Shown: positions 43,692 through 53,786 of the stretch, in pieces
Layout of the letters: each line of letters starts with the position of its first letter
Numbering within the stretch: the stretch's first letter is position 1
DNA from: Acinetobacter marinus
GTDB lineage: Bacteria; Pseudomonadota; Gammaproteobacteria; Pseudomonadales; Moraxellaceae
Direction of reading: 5' to 3'
Assembly: GCF_900096915.1 (NCBI RefSeq)
Contig: NZ_FMYK01000001.1
Coordinates: 558,001 to 622,000 of the forward strand
DNA: 64,000 nucleotides
Position numbers and translations under genes: made by a program
The notes under the pieces: generated by a model
What the model was told of the DNA's origin: nothing
What the model saw: the letters and a program-made list of their open reading frames with translations, nothing else
The model's database searches: none

Positions 43692-45689
43692 TTACTCCTG
43701 CCACGTCTTATAAGTGACAGGGCTACTGTTCAAACTTAACGATGGATATAAATATTGATGGATCGCTGAAGATTGCGTCAAGGTATACGGGCTCACACCG
43801 AGCTTCCGAATCCCTAATTTTTTCAATTGTGCAAAGGCTTGATTCATGGATTTTGCTTGATCGGCATTGAGCGAATTCGGCAAAATCAGATTAATCATCA
43901 CACGCTGTTTTTGTGATTCTGATAAAGTTTGAATTTGCTGAACCACCTCTGAAAATGCAGTTGGACTGCGTAATCCATCCACATCAATGATCAGCAGATG
44001 ATCCCCTTGCAAAAATTTTTGGAAATGATTTTTTAACGCCTGAGCATCGGTTTCTACCAAATCCACCCGCAATGCCGTCAAAAACTGATCACTTAAACTT
44101 TCATACGGTCGGGTCTGAACTCGAATTTGATCGAGCAAGTGTTGGATTTGTTTGAGCTTTTGCTGACATTCAGGGCGCTGATCACTTGGACTATTCCACA
44201 GACATGCCAATTGTTTTTTTGCATCCAGACTAATTCCAGCCAAATACGGACTGTGTTTGGCAATATCTTGGCTTAAATTCACCACCAAATCGGGCTGTTT
44301 AGGATCAGGATATACTGGCAAATTTACCCAGACATTTTGACCTACCCGTGTTTTGGCTTGCCATGCGACACGTGATAGTAAGTCATATTGTGTGCGAACC
44401 CACTGCGTTGGGAAGTACGCCGTTTCAAATATCCCATCAGCATTTTGATCTGCCATCGCATCCAGCGATAAGTGAGAATTTCCAAGGGCTGACATTGCAT
44501 TGAGTAACTCACCGAGTTTGGCATCCGATTGCGCTAAAGTTCCTGCCTGCAACTGTTGCATGGGAAAACTCAGCATCCGTGCCTGTTGCATGATGACATT
44601 GTCACCGCCACGTTCAATATTCTGCACTTGTTGATGGATTTCTTCTGGCATCGGATTATCAAAAATCAATACCCGCTGATAGGTCTCATCGTGCACATTG
44701 CTAATCGCACTGCGCCCAAGGCTAAACGATTGGGTAAACCCCGCCTGCTGTGCCAAATCTTGCGCAGTGCCATTGACTGCACCATAAGGCCAAATGATCG
44801 CTGTGGTTTTTTGTCCGAGCTCACGATCCAAAACTTGCTTCGAATGTTTTAAATCTTTAAACACCCTTGTGCGATATTCCGCATCACTTTCATAGCGTTT
44901 TAATTGTGGGAAATATTGCGGGTGTATCGCCGCCGCTTTTTCATTTAACTGCGGATTACTAATAATGCCTTTATGCAAATCATCACTATGCGAGGCAAAA
45001 TCGACCAATCCCGTCGCCTGCATCACACGCATCTGATCCCAGCTCATGAGGTTACCATCGCCATAGGCTGCATAGCCTGCTTTGGTATTGCCGTTGATCC
45101 AACTGGTCGGAATGGCAAATACCGCATGATATTTATACAGTTTCAACAACGGAAAAACACGATTGTAACTACTCAATGCACCATCATCAAAACAAAGCAA
45201 TACCGCTTTTGCAGGCAATTTATATTTACCCTGCTTAGCATCTTGGATGTTTTTTAGGCTAATTGGCGTCCACTGATTTTGATTGATCCACTCAAAAAAC
45301 GCCGCCAAATTTTGTGTACTGACAGCATATAAATCTCGATCACCTGAGCGCTTGACATCATCTCGCACATCGTGAAAAGTCAAAGCAATAAACTGTTGTC
45401 CCAAGCTATTTTCGCTAAAGTCGTTATGATCATCTGCGGATGGATTCGCACGCACTGCTTCATTAGATGAATTATTGATTGATGCTTGCGATGCTGACAA
45501 GTTTTTCCCCGATTGTAAAAACTGATTGGCGTCTTGTGCATGCCCCAATACAGACAAAGTCAAGAGAGGCAAACTGAAGGTCAAGCACAGCGACTTTTGC
45601 ATCGCCCGAACCACCAGAGATTTTAAATCTGCCCGTTCAACTGATGCAGATTGTCCGTGCTGTGCAGACTGTGAAAACACATGAGGCAT
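43692..45689 (-). CDS. pgaB: PNAG N-deacetylase PgaB with degenerate C-terminal domain
   Basis: 665 residues from the ATG at 45689, with GGGAGG 8 bases upstream, two bases after pgaA. A 29-residue basic N-region precedes the hydrophobic signal (about 33-50), which ends LGHAQD with no lipobox Cys, unlike E. coli PgaB. The NodB-type deacetylase domain (about 98-345) keeps LTFHDV, CFDDG (D168, D169 metal and base) and SHSDDLH (H234, H239). The C-terminal 290 residues align with the E. coli hydrolase domain only in part: ADQNADGIFETAYFP and SRVAWQAKTRVGQNVWVNLPV are recognisable, but IDLDYVYD and the FHDD acidic loop are missing. Deacetylation for export should be intact, hydrolysis probably not. 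Confidence 0.92.
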   Translation of the reverse strand: MPHVFSQSAQHGQSASVERADLKSLVVRAMQKSLCLTFSLPLLTLSVLGHAQDANQFLQSGKNLSASQASINNSSNEAVRANPSADDHNDFSENSLGQQFIALTFHDVRDDVKRSGDRDLYAVSTQNLAAFFEWINQNQWTPISLKNIQDAKQGKYKLPAKAVLLCFDDGALSSYNRVFPLLKLYKYHAVFAIPTSWINGNTKAGYAAYGDGNLMSWDQMRVMQATGLVDFASHSDDLHKGIISNPQLNEKAAAIHPQYFPQLKRYESDAEYRTRVFKDLKHSKQVLDRELGQKTTAIIWPYGAVNGTAQDLAQQAGFTQSFSLGRSAISNVHDETYQRVLIFDNPMPEEIHQQVQNIERGGDNVIMQQARMLSFPMQQLQAGTLAQSDAKLGELLNAMSALGNSHLSLDAMADQNADGIFETAYFPTQWVRTQYDLLSRVAWQAKTRVGQNVWVNLPVYPDPKQPDLVVNLSQDIAKHSPYLAGISLDAKKQLACLWNSPSDQRPECQQKLKQIQHLLDQIRVQTRPYESLSDQFLTALRVDLVETDAQALKNHFQKFLQGDHLLIIDVDGLRSPTAFSEVVQQIQTLSESQKQRVMINLILPNSLNADQAKSMNQAFAQLKKLGIRKLGVSPYTLTQSSAIHQYLYPSLSLNSSPVTYKTWQE

Positions 45690-45691
45690 GT

Positions 45692-48160
45692 TTAGAACCT
45701 CCCTTCAAGCCCAACCATTCCAAAGGTGCGTTGCTCTTGCTCACCATCATAGGGGTGTTGTTTCCAACCCACGCCATAACGCAATTGCCAAGTTCGTGAC
45801 AAATCCCACTCATGACTATACTGCACCACATAGGTCGGCAAAGTGTCATAATCCGCTTGGGCATAGTAGCCAACCGCCGCTTCAAAGACTTGGTTTAAAG
45901 ATTTTTCATAATTACGCCATGTCATCCAGTCGTGTCGTACATTCAGCTCTAAACTGTGATGATGATCAGGGTTAAAATAATCGGCGTTATCCAGACTATT
46001 CTTGCCATAATATGCATAAACCGTGCCTTCAGTACGATGATGCGCCGAGTTCCAGAGGTCTTGGTTAAAACTCGCAGAAAGCTCTTGGCGTTGGTTGCCA
46101 TCATCAATATCGGTAAATTGATAACCGACATTAACACGGCGAGATTCATCTTTTTGCCACGTCAGATTGGCTTGATAGGATTGCCCATTATGATCATCAA
46201 CCAATGCTTGCATCGGAATATCGGCAGCAGTATTGACACCTAAACCATAATTCCAGTGGTCATTGAGCCAATGCGACCATTGCAGATCAACCCCCGCCCG
46301 ATCGCCTGATTCAGACTGAGACACCAGACCTGACAATGATTTGCGATTTACTGTCCACTCAAGCCCGACGCCATAACGATTTTCTTCAATCTCGCCATCA
46401 CGGAATTCGCCCCAACGATTACGATACTCGGCATAGGCTCTGAAATTGTCCTTAAACCACGGCGTATACAGCGTGGTGGTGCTATCACGATCACTCAAGC
46501 CTTGCAGACTTCTCGCTTCACTGGCATTGTCGGCTTTACTTTCACCAAAGCTGGTCTGATGAGAAATGGCAAAACGATCACGGTCGTCCAGTTCTTGGCG
46601 GGCTTTGATCACCCCCGTATCATCAGGATCGAGTTGTTCTAACTTTTCCAGACCTGTGCGCCAAGCAGGCACATTACCCAAGGCTTGCGCATTTTGCATG
46701 GCATTGAGCTGTCGTGATTTAGATACAGGCTCAATCGCATTGAGTCGTGCGAGCGTTTGCTCCGCTTGCAAAGGTTTGTTGCGCCAGCGCTGGATCATCG
46801 CCAGTTGCGTGATATAGCTTTCATTGTTTGGTGCGACTGCCAGCAAATCTTGGAAATACTTTTCGGCAACAGCCAAGCGATTACTATACGCCTGATGTAA
46901 ACCATATAAGTTGATGTACGCAGAACGATCAGGATGCACATCGGCATTTACCCCTGCGGCGTCACTATATTGCTTCTTCGGCAAAATCTGATCGAGCTTT
47001 TCGAGCATCTGCTCAGCTTCTTTAAACTTCTCTTGCTCAATCAACGCATAATACAGCCCAGAATAGGCACTAAAATCAACCGCTTCTGACTGTGCGATGA
47101 CATGCTTATACAGTGGTTCAGCTTGCTTTGGCTGACGGGCATTCAGATAGGCATCGGCCACTGCTTGTTCGACATAAGCAGGAATCTGCTGTTGCTCATA
47201 ACCCAGCTGACGATAGAGATCAATCGCCTGCTGTGATCGACGACGCTCACTCAGTACGTAAATCAGATCATAATTAAACGCCTTATACATCGGGTCTTTT
47301 TGATCAATTTGCGTGGCATAGTCCTGCATCTCAACAATCACTTGATCGAGCTTTTCGTTAATATTCGGCTCCAACCATGCCATCCGATAGTCACGCACCT
47401 GCAAGGCTTGCTTGATCTGATCGGCAAAATAACGCTGTTTGGTTTGATAACTCAATGCATTATTGCGATCTGCCAAGCCATGTTGTTCAGCCACTTGCTG
47501 GGCTTTTTCCACGCTACCAAGGGCGTTAAGCGTGGCAATGTATTGATTAATTGCTTCTTGATTGTCGGGTTCTGCCTGATAAGCCTGCTCAGTCAATGTT
47601 AAACTTTTCACTAAATTCCCTGAAATGCGATAGGCATAAGCAAGCTGCAAACGCTGTGAGGTGTTCAACTGCGCTTCATTGAGCTGATCCAATTGCGTTA
47701 ATGCCTCTTCTGGTTGGGCATTTTCTGCAAGTAACACACCATGCATCAGACTTAATGCAGTCGACGGCTGTTGCTTTGAAAATTGCTGTGCCAACGTGAT
47801 CGCTTGCGGAAATTGCTTCTGATCTCGCAGCGCAGACAAAGTGGTCATATAGGCATACTGCGGATAGCTTGCCGCATCAATCTTTTGGATATATTGCAAA
47901 TCATCGGCTGATAATTGCTGATGCTGATACGCTAACATGAGATAATCGGCGATTAACTTTTGCTGTGTTGGATGCTGTGCCAACAGCGTTTTCAACTGTG
48001 TTAAGCCTTGCTCTACTTGTCCTTGACGAATTTGTAAAACAGCTTGCTCACGCAGTGAATCTACAGATTGTGCCTGTGCGATGCGTTGATCATCGGCATG
48101 CGCAGGAACAAAAATTGAAGCCATTGAGATAGCAACGGCTAAGTGCAGGCGAATTGGCAT
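45692..48160 (-). CDS. pgaA: PNAG export outer-membrane porin PgaA
   Basis: 822 residues from the ATG at 48160, with GGGGTG about 7 bases upstream. The signal peptide ends VPAHADD. The periplasmic half (about 25-520) is made of TPR repeats that bind deacetylated polymer and PgaB, for example LALAQQ/PEEALTQLDQLNEAQL-type helices and RWRNKPLQAEQTLARLNAIEP. The C-terminal part (about 530-822) is beta-rich with alternating aromatics and ends in a terminal Phe (VGLEGRF), as expected for an outer-membrane barrel. First gene of pgaABCD. Its upstream region (186 bases) is shared with the divergent J-protein gene. Confidence 0.94.
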   Translation of the reverse strand: MPIRLHLAVAISMASIFVPAHADDQRIAQAQSVDSLREQAVLQIRQGQVEQGLTQLKTLLAQHPTQQKLIADYLMLAYQHQQLSADDLQYIQKIDAASYPQYAYMTTLSALRDQKQFPQAITLAQQFSKQQPSTALSLMHGVLLAENAQPEEALTQLDQLNEAQLNTSQRLQLAYAYRISGNLVKSLTLTEQAYQAEPDNQEAINQYIATLNALGSVEKAQQVAEQHGLADRNNALSYQTKQRYFADQIKQALQVRDYRMAWLEPNINEKLDQVIVEMQDYATQIDQKDPMYKAFNYDLIYVLSERRRSQQAIDLYRQLGYEQQQIPAYVEQAVADAYLNARQPKQAEPLYKHVIAQSEAVDFSAYSGLYYALIEQEKFKEAEQMLEKLDQILPKKQYSDAAGVNADVHPDRSAYINLYGLHQAYSNRLAVAEKYFQDLLAVAPNNESYITQLAMIQRWRNKPLQAEQTLARLNAIEPVSKSRQLNAMQNAQALGNVPAWRTGLEKLEQLDPDDTGVIKARQELDDRDRFAISHQTSFGESKADNASEARSLQGLSDRDSTTTLYTPWFKDNFRAYAEYRNRWGEFRDGEIEENRYGVGLEWTVNRKSLSGLVSQSESGDRAGVDLQWSHWLNDHWNYGLGVNTAADIPMQALVDDHNGQSYQANLTWQKDESRRVNVGYQFTDIDDGNQRQELSASFNQDLWNSAHHRTEGTVYAYYGKNSLDNADYFNPDHHHSLELNVRHDWMTWRNYEKSLNQVFEAAVGYYAQADYDTLPTYVVQYSHEWDLSRTWQLRYGVGWKQHPYDGEQEQRTFGMVGLEGRF

Positions 48161-48352
48161 AAACACACCCCAAGGGTAAAATTTTTAAAATTTGAAAAAA
48201 GTTGGAAGATGAATGTGAAACAGTTCACCAAATATAATTTGTATTCCCTGCCACATATGTTGTAATAATATTAACTTTGTTTTACATTCGTATGTGTTTG
48301 TAATACTTGTAAAACAAGAACATAACAATAATAGGTGATCTAAAGAGGATAT

Positions 48353-50635
48353 ATGGATTGTTGGAACATACTCGCACTTGCGCCGACCACAGATTTACGC
48401 TCAATCAAGAAAGCCTACGCCAAACAGTTAAAACAAATCGACCAAGAAACCGATCCTCAAGCCTTCATTGCCTTACGTGATGCCTATGAACATGCACAAT
48501 ATTTAGCACGATATATTTTAACCAGTGATGACGATGAAAATAGTGATGACGATGAAGATAACGATGATGAGGTATATGCTGACCAAGAAGCATCATCACC
48601 AAACTACAACTTCGGCGCAGATCAAGGCTTAATCGAAGACCTGAGCGAAAATCAAAATCATAGTCTAGACGAAGATCAAGACCTCAGTGAAAACCAAATC
48701 GCTCAACACGCCAAGCAAATTGAAAACATCGAATACAGTTACCAGCAGTTTGAACAACAACTTCAAGAGCAAAACCAACAATTTCATCTCTATGAAGCAC
48801 TTGCGGAGATTCAAGCTCAGCTTGAAGCATTAGATCCATCTATCGGTGTGGAATATGTACAACGCTTCTCGGCATTACTTGAACGCTACAATTTAGATAG
48901 CTTTAAATCGCAACTCAAGATTTCAGCGACAATACAGCAAGATGTTGAACAGACAGATGTTTTCAATGCACCAATTTCCGATACTGAGGCTTCAGAGACA
49001 TCTTTTACCGATGCAGAATTTTCTCAGGGAGATGATGGCAATCATGATAGTAATATCTATGAGGAAAATTTCAATGCAAAGAACGCCAATGAAGAACGCA
49101 TCCATACTGAAAATTTAAATGGACAAAACTTTAATGAACGCAATTTAAATGAACAAAGTTTAGATGAACAGAATTTAAATCACGATTTTATTAACCCAGA
49201 TACCGACACCTCAAGGCAGTTTTATCAGGCTCTTGAGCAAAATATTGACGCTATCGAAGCACGGGATTTTTCTCCAAATCAATTTCAGCGTTTTGAGCAA
49301 CTGATTCACCAAGTCAATGAATATTCTTTTGAGCAACAACTCGAGCTCAAAGAACGCATGATCTATAGTTTTGCCGAGATTGATGCCACGCAATATCAAG
49401 AGGATTTTGCGCCGTTTATTCTCTTGTGGCAGCAATATTTCCCGACCGAAGATGATTGTTTAAATCAAGATTATTATGCCGAGCAAGTCCAGCTTTTGGT
49501 TGAGTTTTATCAAAAACAAGATCTGATCTATCAGCATTTACAGCCCTCTAGTCAGCAAGCATATTTGCATTTGACGGAAAACCGCCAATTTCAACCGTGG
49601 CAAATGCTACTGCTCAATGGTGAGCTAAATAAGCAATTTCCATCTAGGCATTATCTGGATGAGTTGCAAATTGCAGATCGTGATCGCAATGCCAATTTTT
49701 TGTATTTAAATGACGTTCGACATTGGCGCCAAGCGCTGTGGATGATTATCGTACTGTTCGTGGCATCCACTTATTACGTCAATTATCATATTCATGCTTC
49801 AGCACTGATCAAGGCGTTGATGTTGCTGTTTTGCATTGTCTGGTATCTGTTTATTCAATCTCCGATCAAAGCCCGCTTGCTCAGTCATCCTGAGCACACA
49901 ACCATTCAACTGCGTCTGAGTCAATTGTGGTTTTTCTCAGGCATTGCCCTGATCATGAGCACACCATTTCTGCTCAATAGCGTGCATCAGAGTATGGCAA
50001 TGCTTTGGTTACTCGTCACATTGGTTCTGTTTAGCATGGCAAGTGCCATTGTGCCAAGCGCTGTGAAAATGTTATTTCTTTATCCACGTAAAATCGTCGC
50101 TGATCCGTGGATTATGGCGATTGCCAGCATGCTATTTGCAGTGATCTTTTGGGCGGTGATCACGCATGAGTTCCAGCCTGAGTTACTGTTGTCGATGGGG
50201 TTTATTGCGATTCCTGTCGGATTCTTACTGTTTCCTGCTTTTTTCCAGCCATTGTTTCAGTCTTTTGAATTTCGCCGAAACGCTGTATTCAACACAGCCG
50301 ATGCGCCCAAACCAACAACTGCTCGGAGCAAACCACGAACATATTTTAATATATTGATCATTGGATTTTGGCTCTTTGTAATCGGTTTTCATGTGTTGAA
50401 AGCACCCGCATTGTCACCCGATTTACTCCTTGCTATTGGTTGTTATCTCAGTTTATTTTTGCTGGCGGGCAAGCCGAGCACGCTATATTATTTTTATAAA
50501 TATCTGTGTTATATCAGCCTGTTAATCGCAACAGCGGTCACGATTATTTTACCGATTTTAGGGTTGTATTATTTGTTTTATTCAGCAAGAGAAGACATTC
50601 GCGAATATAAAGCACATCGTCATCAACCCAATTAA
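48353..50635 (+). CDS. Membrane-anchored J-domain-like protein, probable HscC partner
   Basis: 760 residues. The first ~50 (CWNILALAPTTDLRSIKKAY then AKQLKQ...TDPQAFIALRDAYEHA) have the helical layout of a J domain, but no HPD tripeptide is present. A very acidic stretch (about 57-115), a Gln/Glu-rich helical region and an Asn/Glu-rich linker with five-residue repeats (254-276) follow. The C-terminal third (about 455-745) contains roughly nine membrane helices. In E. coli, hscC is next to genes for J proteins DjlB/DjlC that work with HscC. The same pairing occurs here, convergent with hscC. AGAGG lies 9 bases before the ATG. Role inferred from the neighbour. Confidence 0.7.
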   Translation: MDCWNILALAPTTDLRSIKKAYAKQLKQIDQETDPQAFIALRDAYEHAQYLARYILTSDDDENSDDDEDNDDEVYADQEASSPNYNFGADQGLIEDLSENQNHSLDEDQDLSENQIAQHAKQIENIEYSYQQFEQQLQEQNQQFHLYEALAEIQAQLEALDPSIGVEYVQRFSALLERYNLDSFKSQLKISATIQQDVEQTDVFNAPISDTEASETSFTDAEFSQGDDGNHDSNIYEENFNAKNANEERIHTENLNGQNFNERNLNEQSLDEQNLNHDFINPDTDTSRQFYQALEQNIDAIEARDFSPNQFQRFEQLIHQVNEYSFEQQLELKERMIYSFAEIDATQYQEDFAPFILLWQQYFPTEDDCLNQDYYAEQVQLLVEFYQKQDLIYQHLQPSSQQAYLHLTENRQFQPWQMLLLNGELNKQFPSRHYLDELQIADRDRNANFLYLNDVRHWRQALWMIIVLFVASTYYVNYHIHASALIKALMLLFCIVWYLFIQSPIKARLLSHPEHTTIQLRLSQLWFFSGIALIMSTPFLLNSVHQSMAMLWLLVTLVLFSMASAIVPSAVKMLFLYPRKIVADPWIMAIASMLFAVIFWAVITHEFQPELLLSMGFIAIPVGFLLFPAFFQPLFQSFEFRRNAVFNTADAPKPTTARSKPRTYFNILIIGFWLFVIGFHVLKAPALSPDLLLAIGCYLSLFLLAGKPSTLYYFYKYLCYISLLIATAVTIILPILGLYYLFYSAREDIREYKAHRHQPN
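49112..49180. repeat. 15-bp imperfect tandem repeats in the J-protein gene
   Basis: Four and a half units based on AATTTAAATGAACAA (49112-49126, 49127-49141, 49142-49156, 49157-49171, then a partial one) encode NLNGQ-NFNER-NLNEQ-SLDEQ-NLNHD, a pentapeptide-like linker. Confidence 0.8.
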
Positions 50636-50738
50636 ACGATGTGCCAATCTGATTAAGCGATGTCCCTGTCTAATTTATCGGTCAATAAAGCCGTTGTATT
50701 GTCGATGCAGATAGGCATAAGATGAACGTCGTCTTTAA

Positions 50739-52445
50739 TCAATAATCATCAAACATGCCTTGTTGCTCAATATCATTGAGAAATTTTTCAAAATATGGAC
50801 GTGTTTCACGAATCTTACGCTCATCTTGTCCGTCAAGGATTTGACTGAATTGCTGGGTTTTCTCGCCGATTTCTTGTCGCAGATAGCCCGTATGTTCACT
50901 AAACAGACGTTCTGCACGCAGTAATAATGCTTTATTCACCAGATTATCTCGAGGATGAATTTTCAGTTTTGCCAATTCCAAACGGGCTTGCTCCACCTGC
51001 TCAGCAGACATCACGCTTTGGTGATTGATCAACACTTTTTGCAGATTTTCTCCTGTACTTGGCACATGCACATCGACATCAAGAATACCGTTCGGATTAT
51101 AAGAGAAACGCACATCAATGGTCAGCAACTCATTATTCGGTGGCAACGGCACATCCAGCTCGCCCAAAAAAATGTTTTCTTTACACAAGCGATGTTCACC
51201 TTGGTAAATCTTCACGCCGATACTGCGCTGTCCTTTATGAATGGCTTGATAATTATTGACCTTACTCGCTGGAATCACGGTATTTCGCTCAATGATCGGA
51301 TCGAAAACATGCTCCTCAGTAATCGCAATCCCCAAACTAAATGGACAAACATCAGTCAGCACCACTTCTTTTAAACTCTGATCTTTGGCTTTGAGCCCTG
51401 CTTGCACACACGCGCCTCGCACGATCGCCTCATCAGGTTGGATACTGGTCGATGGAAAACGCCCAAATAGCTTGGTGATCATCTTACGAATCACAGGAAT
51501 CCGTGTTGCACCGCCAACCAACACGATTTGATCAATATCATTTGGACGAATTCGTGCATCTCGCATGGCACGCTCCAGCGGACGACGCAAACGAGTTAAT
51601 AATGGCTCAACCCATTGATTAAACTGCTGTTGTTCAATCTGCATGTACGCATCTACGCCCTGCCAACTAAAGTCAAGACTGACCTGACTGTCTTTACTCA
51701 GCTGATGCAATGCACGTTGCGCTTTTGCCCGTAGTGCCGTTTCAATATCGATCGGAATGGTTTCCACACCCTCTTCTGCGCCAAATTGCACACCATGCGC
51801 CAGCCAAAACTGCTTCATGATCATACTGACAAAGTCATCACCCCCGAGATAATTATCCCCTGCACTGGCACGCACTTCGATCACACCATCGAACAGCTCG
51901 ACAATCGACACATCGAAAGTACCGCCGCCCAAATCAAATACCAAGAAACAACTGTCCTCACTTTGCCCCAAACCATAAGCCAGCGCTGCTGCCGTCGGCT
52001 CATTGATCAAGCGTGCTACTTTCAGCCCTGCGAGCTCCGCCGCACTAATTGTTGCCTGACGTTGAATATCATTAAAATAGGCAGGCACTGTGATGATCGC
52101 CTCATTCACGGAATGCCCCAAAGCATGCTCTGCATCTTGTTTTAATGTAGTTAGAATCAACGACGATAGCTCGGTGGCATTAAAGCGTTGCTGTCCGAGT
52201 TGCATCTTCTTATCGGTTCCCATCAAGCGCTTAAAACTGGTGAGTACAGGCAAGCCTTTATGGCGCAATTCCAGCGCCGCTTGACCAATTAAAATCTGTC
52301 CAGACTCATCTAAGGCGATGGCTGAAGGCGTGCTTTTTTGTCCATAAGCATTATCAATCAAGGTACTTTCACCATCTTGATAAATACCAACCAAAGAATT
52401 TGTCGTCCCCAAATCAATGGCAATCAATTGTTGTTGTGTGTCCAT
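50739..52445 (-). CDS. hscC: Hsp70-family chaperone HscC
   Basis: 568 residues, close to E. coli HscC (556) and shorter than DnaK. The ATPase domain has IAIDLGTTNSLVGIY, ITVPAYFNDIQRQAT, NEPTAAALAYG, VFDLGGGTFDVS and VLVGGATRIPVI. The substrate-binding domain begins DVCPFSLGIAITEE, and the helical lid is short. It lacks the DnaK C-terminal tail. Length and divergence in the second half favour HscC over DnaK or HscA; no iscU/hscB genes are nearby. It converges on the J-domain-like membrane protein, its likely co-chaperone. The client is unknown. Confidence 0.88.
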   Translation of the reverse strand: MDTQQQLIAIDLGTTNSLVGIYQDGESTLIDNAYGQKSTPSAIALDESGQILIGQAALELRHKGLPVLTSFKRLMGTDKKMQLGQQRFNATELSSLILTTLKQDAEHALGHSVNEAIITVPAYFNDIQRQATISAAELAGLKVARLINEPTAAALAYGLGQSEDSCFLVFDLGGGTFDVSIVELFDGVIEVRASAGDNYLGGDDFVSMIMKQFWLAHGVQFGAEEGVETIPIDIETALRAKAQRALHQLSKDSQVSLDFSWQGVDAYMQIEQQQFNQWVEPLLTRLRRPLERAMRDARIRPNDIDQIVLVGGATRIPVIRKMITKLFGRFPSTSIQPDEAIVRGACVQAGLKAKDQSLKEVVLTDVCPFSLGIAITEEHVFDPIIERNTVIPASKVNNYQAIHKGQRSIGVKIYQGEHRLCKENIFLGELDVPLPPNNELLTIDVRFSYNPNGILDVDVHVPSTGENLQKVLINHQSVMSAEQVEQARLELAKLKIHPRDNLVNKALLLRAERLFSEHTGYLRQEIGEKTQQFSQILDGQDERKIRETRPYFEKFLNDIEQQGMFDDY

Positions 52446-52701
52446 GTTTCACGTCCAAATCGGTACAAAGCATATATTTTTAAGATCATGCTTTGCATCA
52501 TAAGGCAATGCTTCCCAGAAATGCAAAACGTAAAGCAAAAGTGTAAAGCAAAATTGAATCAGCGTGATTTTTTTGCTGATAGGCACAATATATTACAAAA
52601 AATACAATATTAAACGGCGATTCGCCCATCAAAGTGCTCTGTTAGCGCTGTGCAAAGCGTGCTAAGTTATTTTGACATTTTACTTGAACATTGGCTCAAA
52701 C

Positions 52702-53682
52702 ATGACTGCACTTGAACAATTAAAGCAACTCACCACCATCGTTGTAGACAGTAGCGACTTAGAAGCGGTACAAAAATTTCGTCCAATCGACGCCACCACC
52801 AACCCATCATTGATCACTGCCGCGGCAAGCATTCCTGAAAATCGTGTGTTGATCGAAGATGCGATAGCGATGGCAAAAGCAGAAAACTACGAAGGCGATG
52901 AACTGGTTGAACGTGCGATTGATATTTTGACAGTCAAGTTTGGCGTTGAAATTTTAAAATATATTGATGGTCGTGTATCGACCGAAGTCGATGCAAGCCT
53001 CTCTTATGATACCGAAGCGACCATTCAGAAAGCCTATGATTTGATTAATCTGTATAAGCACTTTGGCATTGACACCAATCGTGTACTCATCAAAATCGCA
53101 TCAACATGGCAAGGTATCCAAGCGGCAAAACATTTGGAGCAAAATGGCATTCATTGCAATCTGACATTATTGTTCGGTTTGCACCAAGCGCAAGCCTGTG
53201 CCGATGCCAAAGTCACGTTGATTTCGCCATTTGTCGGTCGAATTCTAGATTGGTACAAGAAAGCGGAAAATAAAGACAGCTACCCGATTGAGCAAGATCC
53301 AGGGGTCAACTCGGTGAAAACGATTTACACCTACTACAAACAAAATAGTATCCAAACCCAAGTCATGGGTGCGAGCTTCCGTAGCACTGCTCAAGTCTTG
53401 GCATTGGCTGGTTCTGACCTCCTGACTATTGCACCGAATTTACTGGATCAACTCAGTCAAGATGAGCAAGATGTCACAGCCCAATTAACTGTTGAGCAAG
53501 CACAGCAAGCTGACAAAATCGAACGTGACAACTTAGATCAAGCTACGTTCCAAAATGAACTGGAGCATGACTTGATGGCGTTTCAACTACTGCAAGGTGG
53601 CATTGATGGCTTTATCAAAGCACGTGATCAGCTTCATCAAGTGCTTCGTGAAAGTTATGGTTTGGCAAATATTCATGTTTAA
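52702..53682 (+). CDS. tal: Transaldolase
   Basis: Transaldolase of the non-oxidative pentose phosphate pathway, 326 residues from the ATG at 52702 (MTALEQLKQLTTIVVDSSDL matches TalB-type starts). DATTNPSLI is the N-terminal signature, and RVLIKIASTWQGIQAA carries the Schiff-base Lys. ISPFVGRILDWYKK is the phosphate-binding region. An ATG 30 bases upstream is less likely. Divergent from hscC; ends at a strong terminator. Confidence 0.96.
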   Translation: MTALEQLKQLTTIVVDSSDLEAVQKFRPIDATTNPSLITAAASIPENRVLIEDAIAMAKAENYEGDELVERAIDILTVKFGVEILKYIDGRVSTEVDASLSYDTEATIQKAYDLINLYKHFGIDTNRVLIKIASTWQGIQAAKHLEQNGIHCNLTLLFGLHQAQACADAKVTLISPFVGRILDWYKKAENKDSYPIEQDPGVNSVKTIYTYYKQNSIQTQVMGASFRSTAQVLALAGSDLLTIAPNLLDQLSQDEQDVTAQLTVEQAQQADKIERDNLDQATFQNELEHDLMAFQLLQGGIDGFIKARDQLHQVLRESYGLANIHV

Positions 53683-53712
53683 ACCCAAATCTTTATAACA
53701 ACATCTCGCAAA

Positions 53713-53748
53713 AAGAAAAGCGACACATTTGCGTCGCTTTCTCTTTTT
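53713..53748. terminator. Bidirectional terminator after tal
   Basis: Stem AAAGCGAC/GTCGCTTT (53717-53724/53733-53740) with an eight-base loop and T-rich flanks on both strands, between tal and the converging hydrolase gene. Confidence 0.8.
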
Positions 53749-53786
53749 CACTTAAATTTTATGCGTACGGACAATCAGCGAGTGAA

